Shown in pieces: positions 6,499 through 6,531 of a stretch of 6,531 nucleotides of DNA. Each line of letters opens with the position of its first letter. Position 1 is the stretch's first letter. Position numbers and translations under genes: made by a program. Below the pieces are notes generated by a model. That model did not search any database. It was given only the letters and a program-made list of their open reading frames with translations, and was not told where the DNA came from. The DNA lies in NCBI GenBank assembly GCA_937925645.1, contig CALAMB010000070.1, forward strand, positions 1-6,531. Direction: 5' to 3'. This DNA comes from an uncultured Acidobacteriota bacterium (GTDB lineage: Bacteria; Acidobacteriota; JAAYUB01).

Positions 6499-6531
6499 TT
6501 TGACTGTTCGAGCCGAAATTGGTTGACAACC

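Noticed and set aside
6523..6528. TTGACA at the right edge as a promoter -35
   Set aside because: No -10 can be seen because the window ends; a hexamer alone is too weak to call.

Overview
This is a GC-rich chromosomal window from a bacterium. The secreted helical protein and the bifunctional-type malic enzyme fit a Gram-negative heterotroph. The style (GC-rich coding sequence, short heptamer and octamer arrays between genes, a solitary TIR-NB-ARC-TPR protein) would suit Acidobacteriota or a similar environmental phylum, but nothing here fixes the taxon.

Layout from left to right. (1) Positions 1-289, minus strand: the first 96 codons of an unrecognised protein that runs off the left edge. 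It has its own ribosome binding site. (2) About 290-464: a short divergent control region with a good sigma70-type promoter pointing right (385-412) and a strong Shine-Dalgarno sequence at 451-459. (3) To 2999, plus strand: a large STAND-type protein with an N-terminal TIR domain, an NB-ARC ATPase and about six kinesin-light-chain-type TPRs. This is the architecture of NLR-like bacterial immune sensors. Its frame has no ordinary start codon at the place the promoter and ribosome binding site point to. (4) 3000-3057: a convergent gap with a GC-rich hairpin. (5) 3058-3786, minus strand: an exported, lysine/alanine-rich helical protein with three related helical motifs and a CxxC pair. (6) 3787-4014: a divergent control region with an outward promoter on each side and a perfect 10-bp inverted repeat between them. 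(7) 4015-6273, plus strand: maeB, malic enzyme fused to a phosphotransacetylase-like domain. (8) 6300-6332: a textbook intrinsic terminator. (9) 6336-6498: two unrelated tandem arrays with 7-bp and 8-bp periods, then the window edge.

The genes do not form one pathway. maeB and the exported-protein gene are divergent, apparently monocistronic housekeeping or envelope genes. The TIR-NB-ARC-TPR gene is the likely defence component, and the divergent partial gene on its left is the only neighbour that could belong to the same module. The most useful points are the anomalous start of the TIR gene, the partial minus-strand gene that is easy to miss, the three-motif exported protein, and the paired arrays behind the maeB terminator.
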